Source of the DNA: Methylobacterium soli | GTDB taxonomy: Bacteria; Pseudomonadota; Alphaproteobacteria; Rhizobiales; Beijerinckiaceae | Assembly (NCBI RefSeq): GCF_008806385.1 | Contig: NZ_VZZK01000004.1 | Span: 88,201-152,200 of the forward strand | Direction of reading: 5' to 3' | Length of the DNA stretch: 64,000 nucleotides | Part shown: positions 34,556 to 46,937 of the stretch, piece after piece | Layout: the number at the start of each line of letters is the position of its first letter | How positions within the stretch are numbered: position 1 is the first letter of the stretch | Notes under the pieces: model-generated | The model's input: only the letters and a program-made list of their open reading frames with translations | The model's database searches: none | Told to the model about the DNA's origin: nothing | Made by a program: the position numbers and the translations under genes

Positions 34556-35761
34556 TTATCGCTCCGGCTGGCCGCTCGCCGGCGGAGCCGGATTCACCAG
34601 CAGCCTGGCCGTTGCGAGGCCGAGCAGGAGGATCGCGGCGCCGCATCCGGCCAGAGCCGCGAACTGGCCGACGCCCTGGAGGGCCGCACCCACGATCGCG
34701 ACGCCGAGCGCCTGACCGCAGAAGAAGGAGAAGGCGTGTAGCGCGACCGCCGAGGCGCGCGCGCCCGGCGCCACCTCCGTCACCTGAACCTGGAACGTGT
34801 TGTGCAGCATGTAGAAGCCGAGGCCCATGGCGACGAGCGCGGCGCAATCGAGCTGCCAGCGTCCCGCGAGCCCGATCGCCAGCAGTGCCCCGGCGCAGAC
34901 GATGCCGCCGCAGATCAGCATCCGCGACATCCCGAGAAAGCGCAGCAGCAGCCCGACCAGGGCGGAATAGAGCAGGCCCCCCGCGGCGAATCCCGCGAGC
35001 GCCAACCCCGCCTCCCGCGGGCCGCCCTCGCCGCGCGCCTCGATCAGCGGCGCCAGGTGGGGGAAGATCCCGAACACCGCGATCGCCTCGATGAAGACCG
35101 CCGCGAACAGGACGCGCGCCCGCGGGTTTCCGATGATCGCGCGATAGCGCGTCAGCGCCTGCCGGAATTCCGGCCGGCGCGGCGGGGCGCCGACGCCGCG
35201 CTCGAAGCCGAAGAGCGCGGCCGCGCAGCCGATCGCCCCGACGGCCGCCGTGATGGCGAAGACGCCCTGCCAGCCGACCTGCCCCTCGATCAAGCCCGCG
35301 AAGGTCGAGCCCGAGAGCTGCCCGAGGATCACCGCGACGAGGAAGCGGCCGATCGCCACCTGACGCCGCTGCATCGGGATGCGATCGCCCATCAGCGCGA
35401 GGGCGAGGGGCACGACGCCGCCGGCTGCCGCCCCCGCGACGATCCGCAGGCCGAACAGGAGGTCGATCCCGGTCGCGAAGGCACAGCCCGTGAGAGCCAG
35501 GGCGAGGAGGCCGAGGCAGGCCGTGATGACCCGCTCCTTGCCGAGCGCGTCGCCGACGGGACCGAGCACCGGCTGAATCAGCGCGTAGGGCAGCGCGAAG
35601 GCGGCCGAGAGCAGCGCCGCCGTGTGGGCATCGCTGCGGAGGTCGCGCGCCAGCACGCCGACGAGGGGCTCGACGGAGCGCCCCGCGAAGGTGCTGGCGA
35701 ACCCGGCGACCGCCAGGACGGCGATCAGGCGCAGGGTCGAGGGCGCGGGTCCGGCGGTCAC
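34556..35761 (-). CDS. Major facilitator superfamily transporter
   Basis: About 401 residues and 12 membrane segments when started at GTG 35761. A longer frame to 35974 adds 71 low-complexity Ala/Pro/Arg residues and would overlap the neighbouring gene. The family pattern is visible in the loop between segments 2 and 3 ([13 protein letters not shown]), the second-half helix [20 protein letters not shown] and the loop after segment 10. It resembles drug or metabolite exporters of the DHA1 type; the substrate is unknown. Confidence 0.85.
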   Translation of the reverse strand: MTAGPAPSTLRLIAVLAVAGFASTFAGRSVEPLVGVLARDLRSDAHTAALLSAAFALPYALIQPVLGPVGDALGKERVITACLGLLALALTGCAFATGIDLLFGLRIVAGAAAGGVVPLALALMGDRIPMQRRQVAIGRFLVAVILGQLSGSTFAGLIEGQVGWQGVFAITAAVGAIGCAAALFGFERGVGAPPRRPEFRQALTRYRAIIGNPRARVLFAAVFIEAIAVFGIFPHLAPLIEARGEGGPREAGLALAGFAAGGLLYSALVGLLLRFLGMSRMLICGGIVCAGALLAIGLAGRWQLDCAALVAMGLGFYMLHNTFQVQVTEVAPGARASAVALHAFSFFCGQALGVAIVGAALQGVGQFAALAGCGAAILLLGLATARLLVNPAPPASGQPER

Positions 35762-35921
35762 GGCCGCGCGTCGGGGCCGCGGCACCCGGCCTGCCGGGCG
35801 CCCCGCCGCCACCGAGGCCGCCACCGAGGCCACCCCAGCGGCGGATGAACCCGGCGCCCCCGAGGCGCGCAGGGCCGGTCGCAGGGGCAGCCCGGCGGCT
35901 GCGCCGGGGCCGGCCAGACCC

Positions 35922-37259
35922 TCAAGAGACCGCTTCCGTGCGCACGGCCAGGACCTTGTCGACCCTCCGCCCATCCATGTCGACCACCTCCAGGCGCCAG
36001 CCCTGCACCTCGACGAAATCGCCCGCGGCCGGGATGTGCCCGAGCCGGAAGATGATGAAGCCGGCGAGCGTGGTGAACTCGTCCGTATCGGGGCGATCCC
36101 CGAAGGCGAGCCGCTCGAACGCCTCCTCGGCCGGGATCATGCCGTCGATCAGCAGCGAGCCGTCGGAGCGCTCGACGACGGCGGGCTCCTCGCCCGGTTC
36201 CGGGATGTCGCCCGCGATCGCCTCCAGCAGGTCGGTCTGGGTGACGATGCCCTCGAGGCTGCCGTACTCATCCACCACAATGGCCATCTGCACCGGATTG
36301 CGCTGGAAGGTCTCCAGGACCGCCAGCACCGACATCGCCTCGTGCACGACGATGGGCGGCCGCGTCGCCGCATCCACGTCGACGCCCCCGCCATCGAGGA
36401 GCTGGTCGAGCAGATCCTTCTTGCGCACGACGCCGACGACCTCGTCGACGATGCCCTTGCTGACCACCACCTGCGCATGCGCGCAGGCGCGCACCGCCTT
36501 CAGAATCCGTTCCTGGCCGTCCTCGGTGTCGATCCACTCGATCTCGTGGCGCGGCGTCATGATCTCGCGGATGCGGCGCTCGCCGAGGGTGAAGATGCGC
36601 TCCACCGCCTCCTGCTGCGCCTCGCGGATCAGGCCGGCCTCGCGGCTCGCCTCGACCAAGAGGTTCAATTCGGCGGTCGAGTGCTGGCCGCCCTCGCCGT
36701 GGCCGGGTTGCAGGCCGCACAGGCGCAGGATCCCGTTCCCGAGCCCGTTGAGGAACAGGATCGCGGGGCGGAACACGAGGAGGAACAGGCTGAGCGGCCG
36801 GATCACCGCCAGGGCCGTGCGCTCGCTGCGCTGGAGGGCGAGGCTCTTCGGGGCAAGCTCGCCCAGAACGATGTGCAAGGCAGTGATGATCACGAACGAG
36901 ATCACCACCGCGACGGTGTGGGCGGCGGCCGTGGCGAGGGAGAGCGGCAGCCAGGCGAGCGCAGGCTCGATCAGGTGCGCGAGCGCGGGCTCCCCGACCC
37001 AGCCCAGCGCCAGGGACGAGATCGTGATGCCGAGCTGGGTCGCGGCGAGGTGCGCGTCGAGATGGTCGGTTGCCCAGAGCAGGGCCTTGGCGTTGGTCCG
37101 CCGCTCCGCGACGAGTTCGGCGACACGGCTCCTGCGCACCGCCACCAGGGCGAACTCGGCGGCCACGAAGAAGCCGTTGGCCAGCACCAGGCCGAGGACC
37201 GCGAGTAGTCCCAAGCCGGTTGCCCAAGCATCGTCGGAAATCGTCATCTCCTCGTCCAC
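35922..37259 (-). CDS. CNNM/CBS/CorC-HlyC membrane protein (hemolysin-C-like)
   Basis: A 445-residue protein. The N-terminal CNNM (DUF21) domain (10-200) has [38 protein letters not shown] and the [11 protein letters not shown] motif. A CBS pair (220-340) contains [14 protein letters not shown] and [18 protein letters not shown]. The C-terminal CorC_HlyC domain (360-445) has [20 protein letters not shown]. The family functions in Mg2+/Co2+ homeostasis at the inner membrane. The start may instead be ATG 37247. The terminal region is adjacent to the MFS gene. Confidence 0.93.
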   Translation of the reverse strand: MDEEMTISDDAWATGLGLLAVLGLVLANGFFVAAEFALVAVRRSRVAELVAERRTNAKALLWATDHLDAHLAATQLGITISSLALGWVGEPALAHLIEPALAWLPLSLATAAAHTVAVVISFVIITALHIVLGELAPKSLALQRSERTALAVIRPLSLFLLVFRPAILFLNGLGNGILRLCGLQPGHGEGGQHSTAELNLLVEASREAGLIREAQQEAVERIFTLGERRIREIMTPRHEIEWIDTEDGQERILKAVRACAHAQVVVSKGIVDEVVGVVRKKDLLDQLLDGGGVDVDAATRPPIVVHEAMSVLAVLETFQRNPVQMAIVVDEYGSLEGIVTQTDLLEAIAGDIPEPGEEPAVVERSDGSLLIDGMIPAEEAFERLAFGDRPDTDEFTTLAGFIIFRLGHIPAAGDFVEVQGWRLEVVDMDGRRVDKVLAVRTEAVS

Positions 37260-37377
37260 ACGGCGGCGCAGACCTAGCAGGAACCTCGGGCGCTCGCCAT
37301 CGTCCTCCCGATGCTGTCACCAACGCGGTGAAGCCCGATCCGATCAGGGCGCCGAGCGCGGAATTCGGCGCCTGCGC

Positions 37378-37641
37378 TCAGGCGAGGAGATCGCGATGGT
37401 CGGGGTGGCGCCGCAGCCAAGCCCCGGCATAGCTGCACAACGCCACGATCCGCTGGCCATCGTCGCGTGCCCGGCGCGCCACGGCCTCCATCAACCGCCC
37501 GGCAGCGCCGGTGCCGCGCAGAACCGGCGGCGCGTAGACATAGGTGATGAAGAGGAGCCCCTCCTGGCGCCGGTAATCGGCGAAGACGGTCTCGTCGCCG
37601 ACCCGCAATTCGAAGCGTCTCTTCTCGGTGTTGTCATGCAT
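37378..37641 (-). CDS. Small GNAT-family N-acetyltransferase (YjdJ-like)
   Basis: An 87-residue minimal [24 protein letters not shown], then [20 protein letters not shown] with the acetyl-CoA-binding pattern [10 protein letters not shown], and [20 protein letters not shown]. Such compact acetyltransferases transfer acetyl groups from acetyl-CoA; the substrate is unknown. The start ATG at 37641 follows the predicted family boundary. It is monocistronic. Confidence 0.88.
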   Translation of the reverse strand: MHDNTEKRRFELRVGDETVFADYRRQEGLLFITYVYAPPVLRGTGAAGRLMEAVARRARDDGQRIVALCSYAGAWLRRHPDHRDLLA

Positions 37642-37890
37642 GGAGGCCCCACCAGGTCCCGGCCGCGTCCGAGGACGAACTGTTTCCGCTCGGGAGATGG
37701 TCCGGGCAACACGGCCGGCCAAGGCCTGGCGCGCTCTCCGCCGAAGAAGAGAACGCCTCGGCCTCAGGGCGCGCAGCCTGGTCGCCTCGGCGAGGTTTCA
37801 GAGAATCTCAATCAAATTGAATACATTTCGCTCAGGAACGCAGTCGAGCGGACCCGCCGCAGCCATCGCGACTGCCCAAAGGTGTCGGCC

Positions 37891-39579
37891 GTGTTCCTTC
37901 AGACTCTCTCGATTCGCACCAAGCTGATCGCGACGTTCTCCGCGCTCATCCTGTTCGTCCTCGGTCTCGGGATCCTCAGCCTGACGGGACTCGGGCGGAT
38001 CCAGGGCCTGCTCGGCGACGTGGAGACGAACTGGCTTCCCAGCGTGCGCGTGACGGGCGAGATCGACGTTACCGCGGCGCGCTACACCACCAGCCTCCTG
38101 CGCCTGACGCAGACGGCGGAGCCCGGCGACCTCGCGGCGATCGAGGCCGACCTCGCAGCGCGCGCGAAGACGATCAGCGAGAAGATGAACGACTACGAGC
38201 CTCTGATCAGCTCCACCGAGGAGCGGGACCTCTACGAGACGTTCCGGCGCGAATGGGCGACGTTCATCGCGGCGGTCCAGCCGATCACGGCCGCCGTCCG
38301 CGCCGGGGAGCACAGCCGCGCCTACGCCCTCTACAAGTCGACCGGCGTCGAGCCGCGGCGGCGCGCCTCGGCGGCGCTCGAGAAGATCATCGCCCTCAAC
38401 AATGCCGGGGCGGCGAAGGCGCAGATCGACGGCCGGGCCGCCTACGAGGCAACCCGGATGCAGGCGATCCTCGCGGCCGGCGCCGCCATGCTGCTGGCGC
38501 TCGTGCTCGCCGCCATCATCATCCGCGGCATCTCGGGCGGGATCGATTCCGTCGTGCGGCCGATGACGGCTTTGGCCGGGGGCGATCTCGCCGTGACGGT
38601 GCCCCACCAGGGCGTGAAGACCGAGATCGGGCGCATTGCCGACGCGGTCGCGGTCTTCAAGGACGGCCTCGTGCGGATGCGCCGGCTGGAGGAGGAGACG
38701 GCGCTCGCCCGCGCCGGCGCCGAGGCGCAGCGCAAGGCCGCGATGCGCGAGATGGCGGATGCCTTCGAGCGGGCGGTCGGCGGCATCGTCGGCCAGGTCT
38801 CCGCCGCGGCGACCGAGCTGCAGGCCACCGCGCAGGGCATGACCGCGACCGCGGCCGAGACCGCGACGCAATCGACGACGGTCGCGGCGGCCGCCGAGCA
38901 GGCGAGCGGCAACGTCACCATGGTGTCCTCGGCCGCCGAGGAACTCGGTTCGTCCGTCGACGAGATCGGCCGGCAGGTGGACGGCTCGGCCGCGCTGGCG
39001 CGGGCCGCCGAGACGGAGGCGGGGCAGACCGCGGCCCTGGTGCAGGAACTCAGCGCGGCCGCGAGCCGGATCGGGGATGCGGTGAAGATGATCTCCGACA
39101 TCGCGGCCCAGACGAACCTGCTGGCGCTCAACGCCACCATCGAGGCGGCGCGGGCCGGCGAGGCGGGGCGCGGCTTCGCGGTCGTCGCCGCCGAGGTCAA
39201 GGAACTGGCCAACCAGACCGCGAAGGCCACCGACGAGATCGGCAGCCAGATCGCGCGCATCCAGGACGCTACCGGCGCGAGCGTGCGGGCGATCGCCGGC
39301 ATCACCACCCGCATCGGCGACATCAGCGGGGTCGCGGCCTCGATTGCCGCCGCCGTCGAGGAGCAGGGCGCGGCAACGCAGGAGATCGTGCGCAACGTGA
39401 CGCAGGCGGCGATCGGCACCGGCGAGGTGACGGCCAACATCGCGGGCGTGGCCTCCGCCGCCGAGGAGACCGGCGCGGCGGCCGCCCAGGTCCTGATGTC
39501 GGCCTCCGAGCTGTCGCGGCAATCCGAGCATCTCGGCGCCGAGGTGCAGCGCTTCCTCGACACGGTGCGGGCCGCCTGA
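37891..39579 (+). CDS. Methyl-accepting chemotaxis protein
   Basis: About 562 residues from GTG 37891, preceded by AAAGG. A membrane segment ([19 protein letters not shown]) is followed by a periplasmic four-helix-bundle ligand domain of about 150 residues, a second segment ([17 protein letters not shown]), HAMP, and a long coiled-coil signalling domain with the hairpin tip [19 protein letters not shown] and [17 protein letters not shown]. No C-terminal NWETF-type CheR tether is present. It signals to CheA/CheW. The ligand is unknown. The upstream frame as far as 35845 is not coding. Confidence 0.93.
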   Translation: MFLQTLSIRTKLIATFSALILFVLGLGILSLTGLGRIQGLLGDVETNWLPSVRVTGEIDVTAARYTTSLLRLTQTAEPGDLAAIEADLAARAKTISEKMNDYEPLISSTEERDLYETFRREWATFIAAVQPITAAVRAGEHSRAYALYKSTGVEPRRRASAALEKIIALNNAGAAKAQIDGRAAYEATRMQAILAAGAAMLLALVLAAIIIRGISGGIDSVVRPMTALAGGDLAVTVPHQGVKTEIGRIADAVAVFKDGLVRMRRLEEETALARAGAEAQRKAAMREMADAFERAVGGIVGQVSAAATELQATAQGMTATAAETATQSTTVAAAAEQASGNVTMVSSAAEELGSSVDEIGRQVDGSAALARAAETEAGQTAALVQELSAAASRIGDAVKMISDIAAQTNLLALNATIEAARAGEAGRGFAVVAAEVKELANQTAKATDEIGSQIARIQDATGASVRAIAGITTRIGDISGVAASIAAAVEEQGAATQEIVRNVTQAAIGTGEVTANIAGVASAAEETGAAAAQVLMSASELSRQSEHLGAEVQRFLDTVRAA

Positions 39580-39608
39580 CAGGCGCGCCCGCGCCCGGCG
39601 GTGCCGGC

Positions 39609-40793
39609 TCAGACGTTCGGGGCCGCCACGCGGTTGCGCAGGCCCCGGATCACGGCCCGCAGGATGTCGGCATCGGCCTCGCCGACGCCGTCGGTCGAGC
39701 GCACCGCGTAGATGCGCTCGTGCACGAAGGCGAGCTTGGCGATCACCGCCGGGGTCAGCTTGAACGGGTAGAGGGCCGCCTGGCCCATGCTGCGGGAGAG
39801 CGAGTTGACCGCGTAGGTCAGCGGCAGCCAGACCTCGATCAGACGGTCGAGATCGGCGGTGCGATGGGGATCGAAATCGATCACCACCGGCTCGGCCGGC
39901 CCGTGCCGCAGGCGGGGACGCACGTGCAGCTCGAAGGCGCTCGCGGTCTCGATCGTGTCGACGATGTGGAGGTAGTGAGCCCAGGTCTCGGCGAAATCCT
40001 CCCAGGGGTGGCTCGTCGCATAGGCCGAGACGTAGAATTCCTCCCAATCCGGCGGTGCGCCCTGCGCGTAATGCCGCTGCAGGGCGGCGCCGTAATCCTG
40101 GCTCTCGTCGCCGAACAGGGCCCGGAAGGTGACGAGGCTGGGGTCGCCCTGCACCAGCACGTTCCAGAAATAATGACCCACCTCGTGGCGGAAATGCCCG
40201 AGCAGCGTGCGGTAGTATTCCCCGAACAGCATCCGGCGCCGCTCGCGCTCGACGTCGTCCGCCTCCGCGATGTTGAGGGTGATGAGCCCGTTCTGGTGCC
40301 CGGTCAGCACGGGTGGTCCGATCAGGAAGCTCTCGGCCGGGTCGACCAGGAAGTCGAAGGCAAGGCCCGTCGCGCTCTCGGCCCGCGAGGGAAGCGGCAG
40401 TTCGAGCCGCAGGAGCGAGTAGAACATCCGGTGCTTGGCCGCCTCGATCTGGCGCCAGCGGATCAGGTTCCAGCCCACCGTGAGGTCGGGCACCACCCGG
40501 TTGTGGCGGCAGGCCCGGCAGAAGATCTCGGGCGAGGAATCCGGCACCAGCCAGTTGCAGGCCGCGTGCTGCGCGTTGGCGCAGAACCGGTACTTCGCGC
40601 CCGGGCTGGCATAGGCGTGAAAGGTCTGGGCATGGAAGGTCTGGGCGGATCCCGCCTGGGACTGGCCGGAGGGCTCGACGGCCGAGACCTCATGCACCTC
40701 GCAGACATAGCCCAGGCGCCGCTCGCAACTCTCGCAGGCCGTACTCTCGAAGCTGACCGGCTGATCGCAGGCTTGGCACTGGAAGATCTTCAT
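39609..40793 (-). CDS. Putative zinc-binding metallopeptidase (DUF2248-like)
   Basis: A 394-residue protein. The N-terminal zinc ribbon has FQCQACDQP and ACESCERRLGY Cys pairs, then two further Cys (KYRFCANAQHAACNW) and IFCRACRHN. The peptidase domain has the gluzincin motif FRHEVGHYFW (HExxH form), with a Glu-containing WEDFAETWAHYLHI helix downstream. It would be a zinc-dependent peptidase in the cytosol. It is divergent to the transglutaminase/ATP-grasp operon, a neighbourhood commonly seen, so it may process the same modified peptide. A 12-bp direct duplication gives AQTFHAQTFHAY. The start is ATG 40793. Confidence 0.88.
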   Translation of the reverse strand: MKIFQCQACDQPVSFESTACESCERRLGYVCEVHEVSAVEPSGQSQAGSAQTFHAQTFHAYASPGAKYRFCANAQHAACNWLVPDSSPEIFCRACRHNRVVPDLTVGWNLIRWRQIEAAKHRMFYSLLRLELPLPSRAESATGLAFDFLVDPAESFLIGPPVLTGHQNGLITLNIAEADDVERERRRMLFGEYYRTLLGHFRHEVGHYFWNVLVQGDPSLVTFRALFGDESQDYGAALQRHYAQGAPPDWEEFYVSAYATSHPWEDFAETWAHYLHIVDTIETASAFELHVRPRLRHGPAEPVVIDFDPHRTADLDRLIEVWLPLTYAVNSLSRSMGQAALYPFKLTPAVIAKLAFVHERIYAVRSTDGVGEADADILRAVIRGLRNRVAAPNV

Positions 40794-41151
40794 CTCAGGA
40801 TTCCGGTGCCATTCCGCGGCGACCGCGGCAGCATCTTCGAGCGTCAAGGGCGCTTCGGCGCCAAAGTTCCCGCCCATCATGGCGCCCGCCGCGAACGCGT
40901 GGCCGCGCGTCGCGTCCCGCTCTGGGCCGAGCGGCCGGCCGCCCGGTCAGGCAGGGCGCCCCGGCTCGCGGCCTCCGGGGATCTCCGCAGCCGCTCGCCG
41001 GGACGCTGCGGGCTGCACGGAACTTGCTTAGCCGATGCGGCCTCGGCCACCCTCGGTCGAGCCTGCCGCCGCGCTCCGAATGCGGTAGAGTGACCACGCC
41101 AACACAGCCGGCCGCGCCCTGCGCCGGACGTCCGCAGCGACGGGAGTCCTC
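40794..41151. other. Divergent promoter region of metallopeptidase and transglutaminase operon
   Basis: About 360 bp. It must hold both promoters. I see no clear operator repeat, riboswitch or small gene. Confidence 0.5.
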
Positions 41152-44100
41152 GTGTCGATCAAAGCCGCCCTGCATCACGTCACGCATTATCGGTACGACC
41201 GGCCCATCGCGCTCGGCCCTCAGGTGATCCGCCTGCGGCCGGCGCCGCATACCCGGACGAAGATCCCGTCCTACGCGCTGAAGGTGACGCCCGAGAACCA
41301 TTTCGTGAACTGGCAGCAGGATCCGAACGGCAATTGGCTCGCCCGGCTCGTCTTCCCGGACAAGGCCACGGAGCTGAAGATCGAGGTCGACCTCACCGCC
41401 GAGATGTCGGTGATCAACCCCTTCGACTTCTTCGTGGAGGACTACGCCCAGACGCGGCCCTTCGCCTACGCGGATGACCTCCTGGGCGAGCTCGCCCCCT
41501 ACCGCGTCACGGAGGACGCGCAGGGCCCGGAGATCGATGCCTTCCTGGCGCGCCTGCCGACGGAAACCGGCACGGTGCAGTTCCTCGTCGCGTTGAACGA
41601 CCTCGTGCGCTCCGAGATCGCCTACGGGGTGCGCATGGAGCCGGGGGTTCAGACGCCTGCCGAGACCCTGCAGCGCAGGAGCGGGTCGTGCCGCGACTCC
41701 GCTTGGCTCCTGGTTCAGGTGCTGCGCCGGATCGGTCTCGCCGCGCGCTTCGTCTCCGGCTACCTGATCCAGCTCGTGCCCGACACCACCGCCGTCGATG
41801 GCCCCGAGGGCACCAAGACCGACTTCACCGATCTGCATGCCTGGGCGGAGGTCTACCTGCCGGGCGCGGGCTGGATCGGTCTCGACGCGACCTCGGGCCT
41901 GTTCTGCGGCGAGGGCCACATCCCGCTGGCCGCAACCCCGCATTACCACTCCGCCGCGCCGATCTCGGGCGTTTCCGAGCCGGCCGAGGTCACGTTCGGC
42001 TTCGAGATGTCGGTGACCCGCGTCGCCGAGGCGCCGCGCATCACCAAGCCCTTCTCGGAAGCGGTCTGGGCCGCCATGGACGCGCTCGGCGACCGGATCG
42101 ACCAGGACCTCGCGGCGCAGGACGTGCGCCTGACCATGGGCGGCGAGCCGACCTTCGTGTCGATCGACGACTACGAATCCCCCGAATGGAACGCCGCCGC
42201 CGTGGGCCCGACGAAGCGCGGCCTCGCCGACACGCTGATCCGGCGCCTGCGCGACCGCTTCGCCCCCGGCGGCATGCTGCATTACGGCCAGGGCAAGTGG
42301 TATCCCGGGGAGAGCCTGCCGCGCTGGGCCTTCGCGCTCTACTGGCGCCGGGACGGACAGCCGATCTGGCGCGATACGGGCCTGATCGCGGCCGAGAACG
42401 GCCCGCGCACCGCCGAGCCCGAGCAGGCGCGGGCGCTGATCACGGCGCTCGCCAAGACGCTCGGCCTCGGCCCCTTCGTGATGCCGGCCTACGAGGACCC
42501 GAAATACTGGACCGAGAAGGAGGCGGAGCTGCCTCAGAACGTCACGACGGAGAGCCCGATGCTCGCCTCCGCCGAGGCCGATGCCCGCATGAAGCGGGTC
42601 TACGAGCGGGGTCTCGGGCAGGCCGCCGGCTACGTCCTGCCGCTCGCCAGCCTGCCCACCGGCGAGGCGGGCGATTCCGAGCGCCGTTGGGTCTCGGAAG
42701 CCTGGGAATTCCGGCGCGGCCACGCCTTCCTGACGCCCGGCGACTCGCCCCTCGGCTTCCGCCTGCCGCTCGCCTCGCTGCCGCACGTGCCGCCGGAGCA
42801 CTATCCCTATTACCAGCCGCAGGACCCGCTCGAGACGCGCGCGCCGCTGCCCGACGGGCATCCGGGTGCCCGGACCGTCAACGGCGCGGGTATCACCGGG
42901 GTCGCCGTGCGCACCGCGTTGGCGGTCGAGCCCCGCGACGGCGTCCTCTGCGTGTTCATGCCCCCGCTGCAGCGGGTCGACGAGTATCTCGAACTCGTCG
43001 GGCACTTGGAGACGGCCGCGGCCGCGCTCCGGCAACCGATCCACATCGAGGGCTACGAGCCGCCCTACGATCCGCGCGTGAACGTCATCAAGGTCACGCC
43101 CGATCCGGGCGTGATCGAGGTCAACGTGCATCCGGCCGCGACCTGGCGCGAGGCGGTGCAGATCACCACCGACCTCTACGCCGATGCCCGCCAGACCCGG
43201 CTCGGCGCCGAGAAGTTCATGACCGACGGACGCCATACCGGGACCGGCGGCGGCAACCACGTGGTGCTCGGCGGCGCGACGCCGGATGATTCGCCCTTCC
43301 TGCGCCGGCCCGACCTGCTGAAGAGCCTGGTGCTCTACTGGCAGCGCCACCCGTCGCTCTCCTACCTGTTCTCCGGCCTCTATATCGGGCCGACGAGCCA
43401 GGCGCCCCGCATGGACGAGGCCCGCCACGACGGGCTCTACGAGCTCGAGATCGCCCTCGCGCAGGTGCCGGCGCCCGACACGCCGAACATCCCGCGCTGG
43501 CTCGTCGACCGGATCTTCCGCAACATCCTGGTGGACGTCACCGGCAACACCCATCGGGCCGAGATCTGCATCGACAAGCTCTACTCGCCGGACGGTCCGA
43601 CGGGGCGGCTCGGCCTCCTCGAGTTCCGCGGCTTCGAGATGCCGCCGGACCCGCGCATGAGCCTGGCGCAGCAGCTGCTGCTTCGCGCCATCGTGGCCTG
43701 GCTCTGGCGCGAGCCGCAGGAGGGCGGCTGTGTCCGCTGGGGCACGACGCTGCACGATCGCTTCATGCTGCCCCATTTCCTCTGGGCGGATTTCCGCGGC
43801 GTGCTGGAAGACCTTCGCGGGGCGGGCTACGATTTCGACCCCGCCGCCTTCGAGGCGCAGGCCGCCTTCCGCTTCCCGGTCTTCGGCACGGTCGAGCATG
43901 GGGGCGTGGAACTCGAACTGCGCCAGGCGCTGGAACCCTGGCACGTGCTCGGCGAGGAAGGAACGATCGGTGGTACCGTGCGCTTCGTCGACAGCTCGGT
44001 GGAGCGCCTGCAGGTCAAGGTCAGCGGGTCCGTGCCCGGGCGGCACATCATCGCCTGCAACGGCCGGCGCCTGCCGATGACCGGCACCGGCACCGGCGGT

Positions 44101-44421
44101 GAGGCGGTCGCGGGCCTGCGCTTCAAGGCCTGGCAGCCGGCCTCGTCGCTGCACCCGACGATCCCCGCGCACTCGCCGCTCACCATCGACATCCTGGATG
44201 CCTGGAGCGGGCGCGCCCTCGGTGGCTGCCGCTATCACGTCGCCCATCCGGGCGGGCGCAACTACGAGACCTACCCGGTCAACACCTACGAGGCCGAAGG
44301 GCGCCGCCTCGCGCGCTTCCAGCCGCAGGGCCACACGCCGGGCCGGGTCGCGATGCCGCTTTCCGAGATCAATCCGGAATTCCCGCTCACCCTCGACCTG
44401 CGCAGACCCGCGCCGCGATGA
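41152..44421 (+). CDS. Transglutaminase-DUF2126 fusion protein
   Basis: A 1089-residue cytosolic protein starting with GTG. The N-terminal bacterial transglutaminase-like part (1-290) has [20 protein letters not shown], the catalytic Cys in [15 protein letters not shown], His in [16 protein letters not shown] and the Asp in [11 protein letters not shown]. The large C-terminal DUF2126 domain (300-1085) contains [20 protein letters not shown] and [14 protein letters not shown]. The protein probably makes or breaks isopeptide bonds. Its stop overlaps the start of the ATP-grasp gene by 4 bp (ATGA). Confidence 0.93.
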   Translation: MSIKAALHHVTHYRYDRPIALGPQVIRLRPAPHTRTKIPSYALKVTPENHFVNWQQDPNGNWLARLVFPDKATELKIEVDLTAEMSVINPFDFFVEDYAQTRPFAYADDLLGELAPYRVTEDAQGPEIDAFLARLPTETGTVQFLVALNDLVRSEIAYGVRMEPGVQTPAETLQRRSGSCRDSAWLLVQVLRRIGLAARFVSGYLIQLVPDTTAVDGPEGTKTDFTDLHAWAEVYLPGAGWIGLDATSGLFCGEGHIPLAATPHYHSAAPISGVSEPAEVTFGFEMSVTRVAEAPRITKPFSEAVWAAMDALGDRIDQDLAAQDVRLTMGGEPTFVSIDDYESPEWNAAAVGPTKRGLADTLIRRLRDRFAPGGMLHYGQGKWYPGESLPRWAFALYWRRDGQPIWRDTGLIAAENGPRTAEPEQARALITALAKTLGLGPFVMPAYEDPKYWTEKEAELPQNVTTESPMLASAEADARMKRVYERGLGQAAGYVLPLASLPTGEAGDSERRWVSEAWEFRRGHAFLTPGDSPLGFRLPLASLPHVPPEHYPYYQPQDPLETRAPLPDGHPGARTVNGAGITGVAVRTALAVEPRDGVLCVFMPPLQRVDEYLELVGHLETAAAALRQPIHIEGYEPPYDPRVNVIKVTPDPGVIEVNVHPAATWREAVQITTDLYADARQTRLGAEKFMTDGRHTGTGGGNHVVLGGATPDDSPFLRRPDLLKSLVLYWQRHPSLSYLFSGLYIGPTSQAPRMDEARHDGLYELEIALAQVPAPDTPNIPRWLVDRIFRNILVDVTGNTHRAEICIDKLYSPDGPTGRLGLLEFRGFEMPPDPRMSLAQQLLLRAIVAWLWREPQEGGCVRWGTTLHDRFMLPHFLWADFRGVLEDLRGAGYDFDPAAFEAQAAFRFPVFGTVEHGGVELELRQALEPWHVLGEEGTIGGTVRFVDSSVERLQVKVSGSVPGRHIIACNGRRLPMTGTGTGGEAVAGLRFKAWQPASSLHPTIPAHSPLTIDILDAWSGRALGGCRYHVAHPGGRNYETYPVNTYEAEGRRLARFQPQGHTPGRVAMPLSEINPEFPLTLDLRRPAPR

Positions 44422-46937
44422 GCCCGGCGGCCGGCCAGGACGCGGAGAGCCCGTCCGAGCGGCTAAGCCGCTGGACGGGGGGCTACCGGCCTCAGCCCGG
44501 GCTGCCGGACGAGTTCCTGGGGGCCGGCGGCGCGATGCGCGGCGCCTGGCCTCGGCTGCTCGCCCGCCTCGGCGGCTTGAGCGAGGCCGAGATCATGGCC
44601 CGCTTCGTCTCCGCCGAGCGCCATATCCGGGATACCGGCATCTCCTTCCGGATCTACGGGGACCAGCGCGAGCATGCCTGGCCGCTCGGGTCGCTCCCCC
44701 TCGTGATCGAGGCGGCCGAGTGGCGGGCCCTGAGCGAGGGCCTCGTCCAGCGGGCGGAGCTGATGGAGGCGATCCTCGCCGACGTCTACGGCCCCGGGAA
44801 CCTCGTCTCGGCCGGTCTCCTGCCCGCGGCGGTGGTGGCGGGCAGCCCCGAATTCCTGCGCCCGCTCCATGGGGTGAGCCCGCCCGGCGGGCGATACCTC
44901 AAGCTCTACGCGGCGGATATCGGGCGGGGCCCGGACGGTCGCTGGCGGGTGCTGGCCGACCGCACCCAGGCCCCCTCGGGCCTCGGCTACGCGCTGGAGA
45001 ACCGGATGGTGCTGACCCGCACCTACCCGGATCTCTACCAGGATCTCCAGGTCGAGCGCCTTCCGCCCTTCTTCCAGAGTTTCCGCGAAGGGCTCGCGGC
45101 GGGCGCCGAGCGGGCCGATCCCCGCATCTGCCTCCTCACCTCCGGGCCCTATTCCTCGACCTATGTCGAGCAGGCGGCGCTCGCCCGCTATCTCGGCCTG
45201 ATGCTCGTCGAGGGCGACGACCTCGTGATGCAGGACGGCTGCCTCCACGTGCGCACCGTCTCCGGGCTCAAGCGGGCCGACGCCCTCTGGCGCCGGATCG
45301 ACGCGGATTACCTCGACCCGCTCGAGCTGAACCCGGCCTCGCGCCTCGGGGTCCCGGGCCTGATCGAGGCCCTGCGCAACGGCAGCCTGGTGATGGCCAA
45401 CATGCCGGGCTCCGGCATGGTCGAGTCGGGGGCGCTCGCCACCTACCTGCCGGGCATCGCCCGCGCGCTTCTCGGCGAGGACCTGCGCCTCGAGAGTCCG
45501 CGAACCTGGTGGTGCGGCGATCCCGATGGCCTCGCCTACGTGCGCGATCATCTCGACGGCCTGACGCTGCGCCCCGCCGCGACGCCCCAGCGCGGGGCCG
45601 GCCGCGATGCGATCCTGGGACCGCACGCGCTCGCCGCAGACCGCGAGCGCGTGGTGGCGGCCCTGCGCGACCGGCCCTTCGACTATGTCGGCCAGGAAGC
45701 CGCGCCGCTCTCCACGATGCCGGGCTGGGAGCGCGGCGATTCCGGCCTGCGCTTCGTGCCGCGGCCCTTCGCCCTCCGGGTCTTCGCGACCCGCACGCCA
45801 CAGGGCTGGCGGGTGATGCCGGGCGGATTCTGCCGGATCTCCGAGCGGCCCGACGTCGATCCGATCGAGATGCGCCTAGGCATCAAGTCGGCCGATGTCT
45901 GGGTCCTCTCCGACAATCCCGTCGATGCGCCGACCCTCGCCGCGCAGGGCGCGCCCCGCGTGCGGCGGATCGCCGGCCACCTGCCGTCGCGGGCCGCCGA
46001 CACCCTGTTCTGGTACGGGCGCTACACCGAGCGGGCGGAGGCGGTGATCCGCCTCGTCCAGGCGCATCTCGGCAGCGTGGGCGACGCCGTCGTCACCGAC
46101 ATCACCGGGGATGTCCGCGCCCCGACGGCTCTGCGCATCCGGGCGATTCTCGACGAGTGGGGGGCGGTCAGCGCCCCGAATCTGCCCACCGCCGCCATGG
46201 CGCAGGAGGCCCTGGTCGGGCGCGCGACCCGCGGCTCGGCCCGGGCCCACATCCTCGCGGCGCGCACCAACGCCGCGACCCTGCGCACGCGGCTGTCGGG
46301 CGAAGCCTGGCGGGTTCTGGCCGACCTCGTGGACCTGCTCTCCCTCGACCAGGCCCGCGACTTCGCGGAATCGCAGCTCCTGCGCCGGGCCGAGCGGGCA
46401 CTCAGCCACATCGCGGCCCTGTCCGGGCTGACCCACGAGAACATGAGCCGGGCGGCGGGCTGGCACTTCGTCGATCTCGGCCGGCGCATCGAGCGGGCGA
46501 TCAACACCTGCTCCTTCGCCATGGCTTTTGCGGGCGACGCGGCGAGTGCCGACGATCTCGGGGTGATGCTGGCCCTGTGCGACTCGCAAGTGACCTACGG
46601 GGCGCGCTACATGCAGGGCGTGGCCCTCGACCCCGTCCGCGACATGGTTCTGCTCGATCCCTACAATCCCCGCTCCGTCGCCTTCCAGGTGGAGGCGGTT
46701 TTGCGCCATCTCGCGGACTTGCCGGCGCTCAGCGCCGACGGCATCCCGGAGCCGCACCGGCGCCTCGCCTCGCGGATCGCGGCCGAGTTCTCCGCGGGCG
46801 AGGCGGGGGATTTCGACGGCGTCGCGATGGCGCGCCTGGAAAGCGAGCTGGAGCGCCTCGCCGACGCCATCGCGGGCCGCTACTTCCCGAACGGCCCGCA
46901 CGCCCTGCGCCCGGAGAAGCTCGCGGGGCTCGCGTGA
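44418..46937 (+). CDS. Circularly permuted ATP-grasp / Alpha-E fusion
   Basis: An 839-residue fusion. Residues 20-480 are a type-2 circularly permuted ATP-grasp ligase, with [53 protein letters not shown] and [19 protein letters not shown]. Residues 510-835 are an Alpha-E domain with [20 protein letters not shown] and [14 protein letters not shown]-like helices. In many genomes these two are separate genes. ATP-grasp enzymes link carboxyl groups to amines using ATP. It overlaps both neighbours by 4 bp, so the three genes are translated together. Confidence 0.93.
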   Translation: MSPAAGQDAESPSERLSRWTGGYRPQPGLPDEFLGAGGAMRGAWPRLLARLGGLSEAEIMARFVSAERHIRDTGISFRIYGDQREHAWPLGSLPLVIEAAEWRALSEGLVQRAELMEAILADVYGPGNLVSAGLLPAAVVAGSPEFLRPLHGVSPPGGRYLKLYAADIGRGPDGRWRVLADRTQAPSGLGYALENRMVLTRTYPDLYQDLQVERLPPFFQSFREGLAAGAERADPRICLLTSGPYSSTYVEQAALARYLGLMLVEGDDLVMQDGCLHVRTVSGLKRADALWRRIDADYLDPLELNPASRLGVPGLIEALRNGSLVMANMPGSGMVESGALATYLPGIARALLGEDLRLESPRTWWCGDPDGLAYVRDHLDGLTLRPAATPQRGAGRDAILGPHALAADRERVVAALRDRPFDYVGQEAAPLSTMPGWERGDSGLRFVPRPFALRVFATRTPQGWRVMPGGFCRISERPDVDPIEMRLGIKSADVWVLSDNPVDAPTLAAQGAPRVRRIAGHLPSRAADTLFWYGRYTERAEAVIRLVQAHLGSVGDAVVTDITGDVRAPTALRIRAILDEWGAVSAPNLPTAAMAQEALVGRATRGSARAHILAARTNAATLRTRLSGEAWRVLADLVDLLSLDQARDFAESQLLRRAERALSHIAALSGLTHENMSRAAGWHFVDLGRRIERAINTCSFAMAFAGDAASADDLGVMLALCDSQVTYGARYMQGVALDPVRDMVLLDPYNPRSVAFQVEAVLRHLADLPALSADGIPEPHRRLASRIAAEFSAGEAGDFDGVAMARLESELERLADAIAGRYFPNGPHALRPEKLAGLA

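Noticed and set aside
40795-44334. 1179-residue minus-strand frame over the transglutaminase-DUF2126 gene
   Set aside because: High-GC antisense frame with no motifs; the plus strand is clearly coding.
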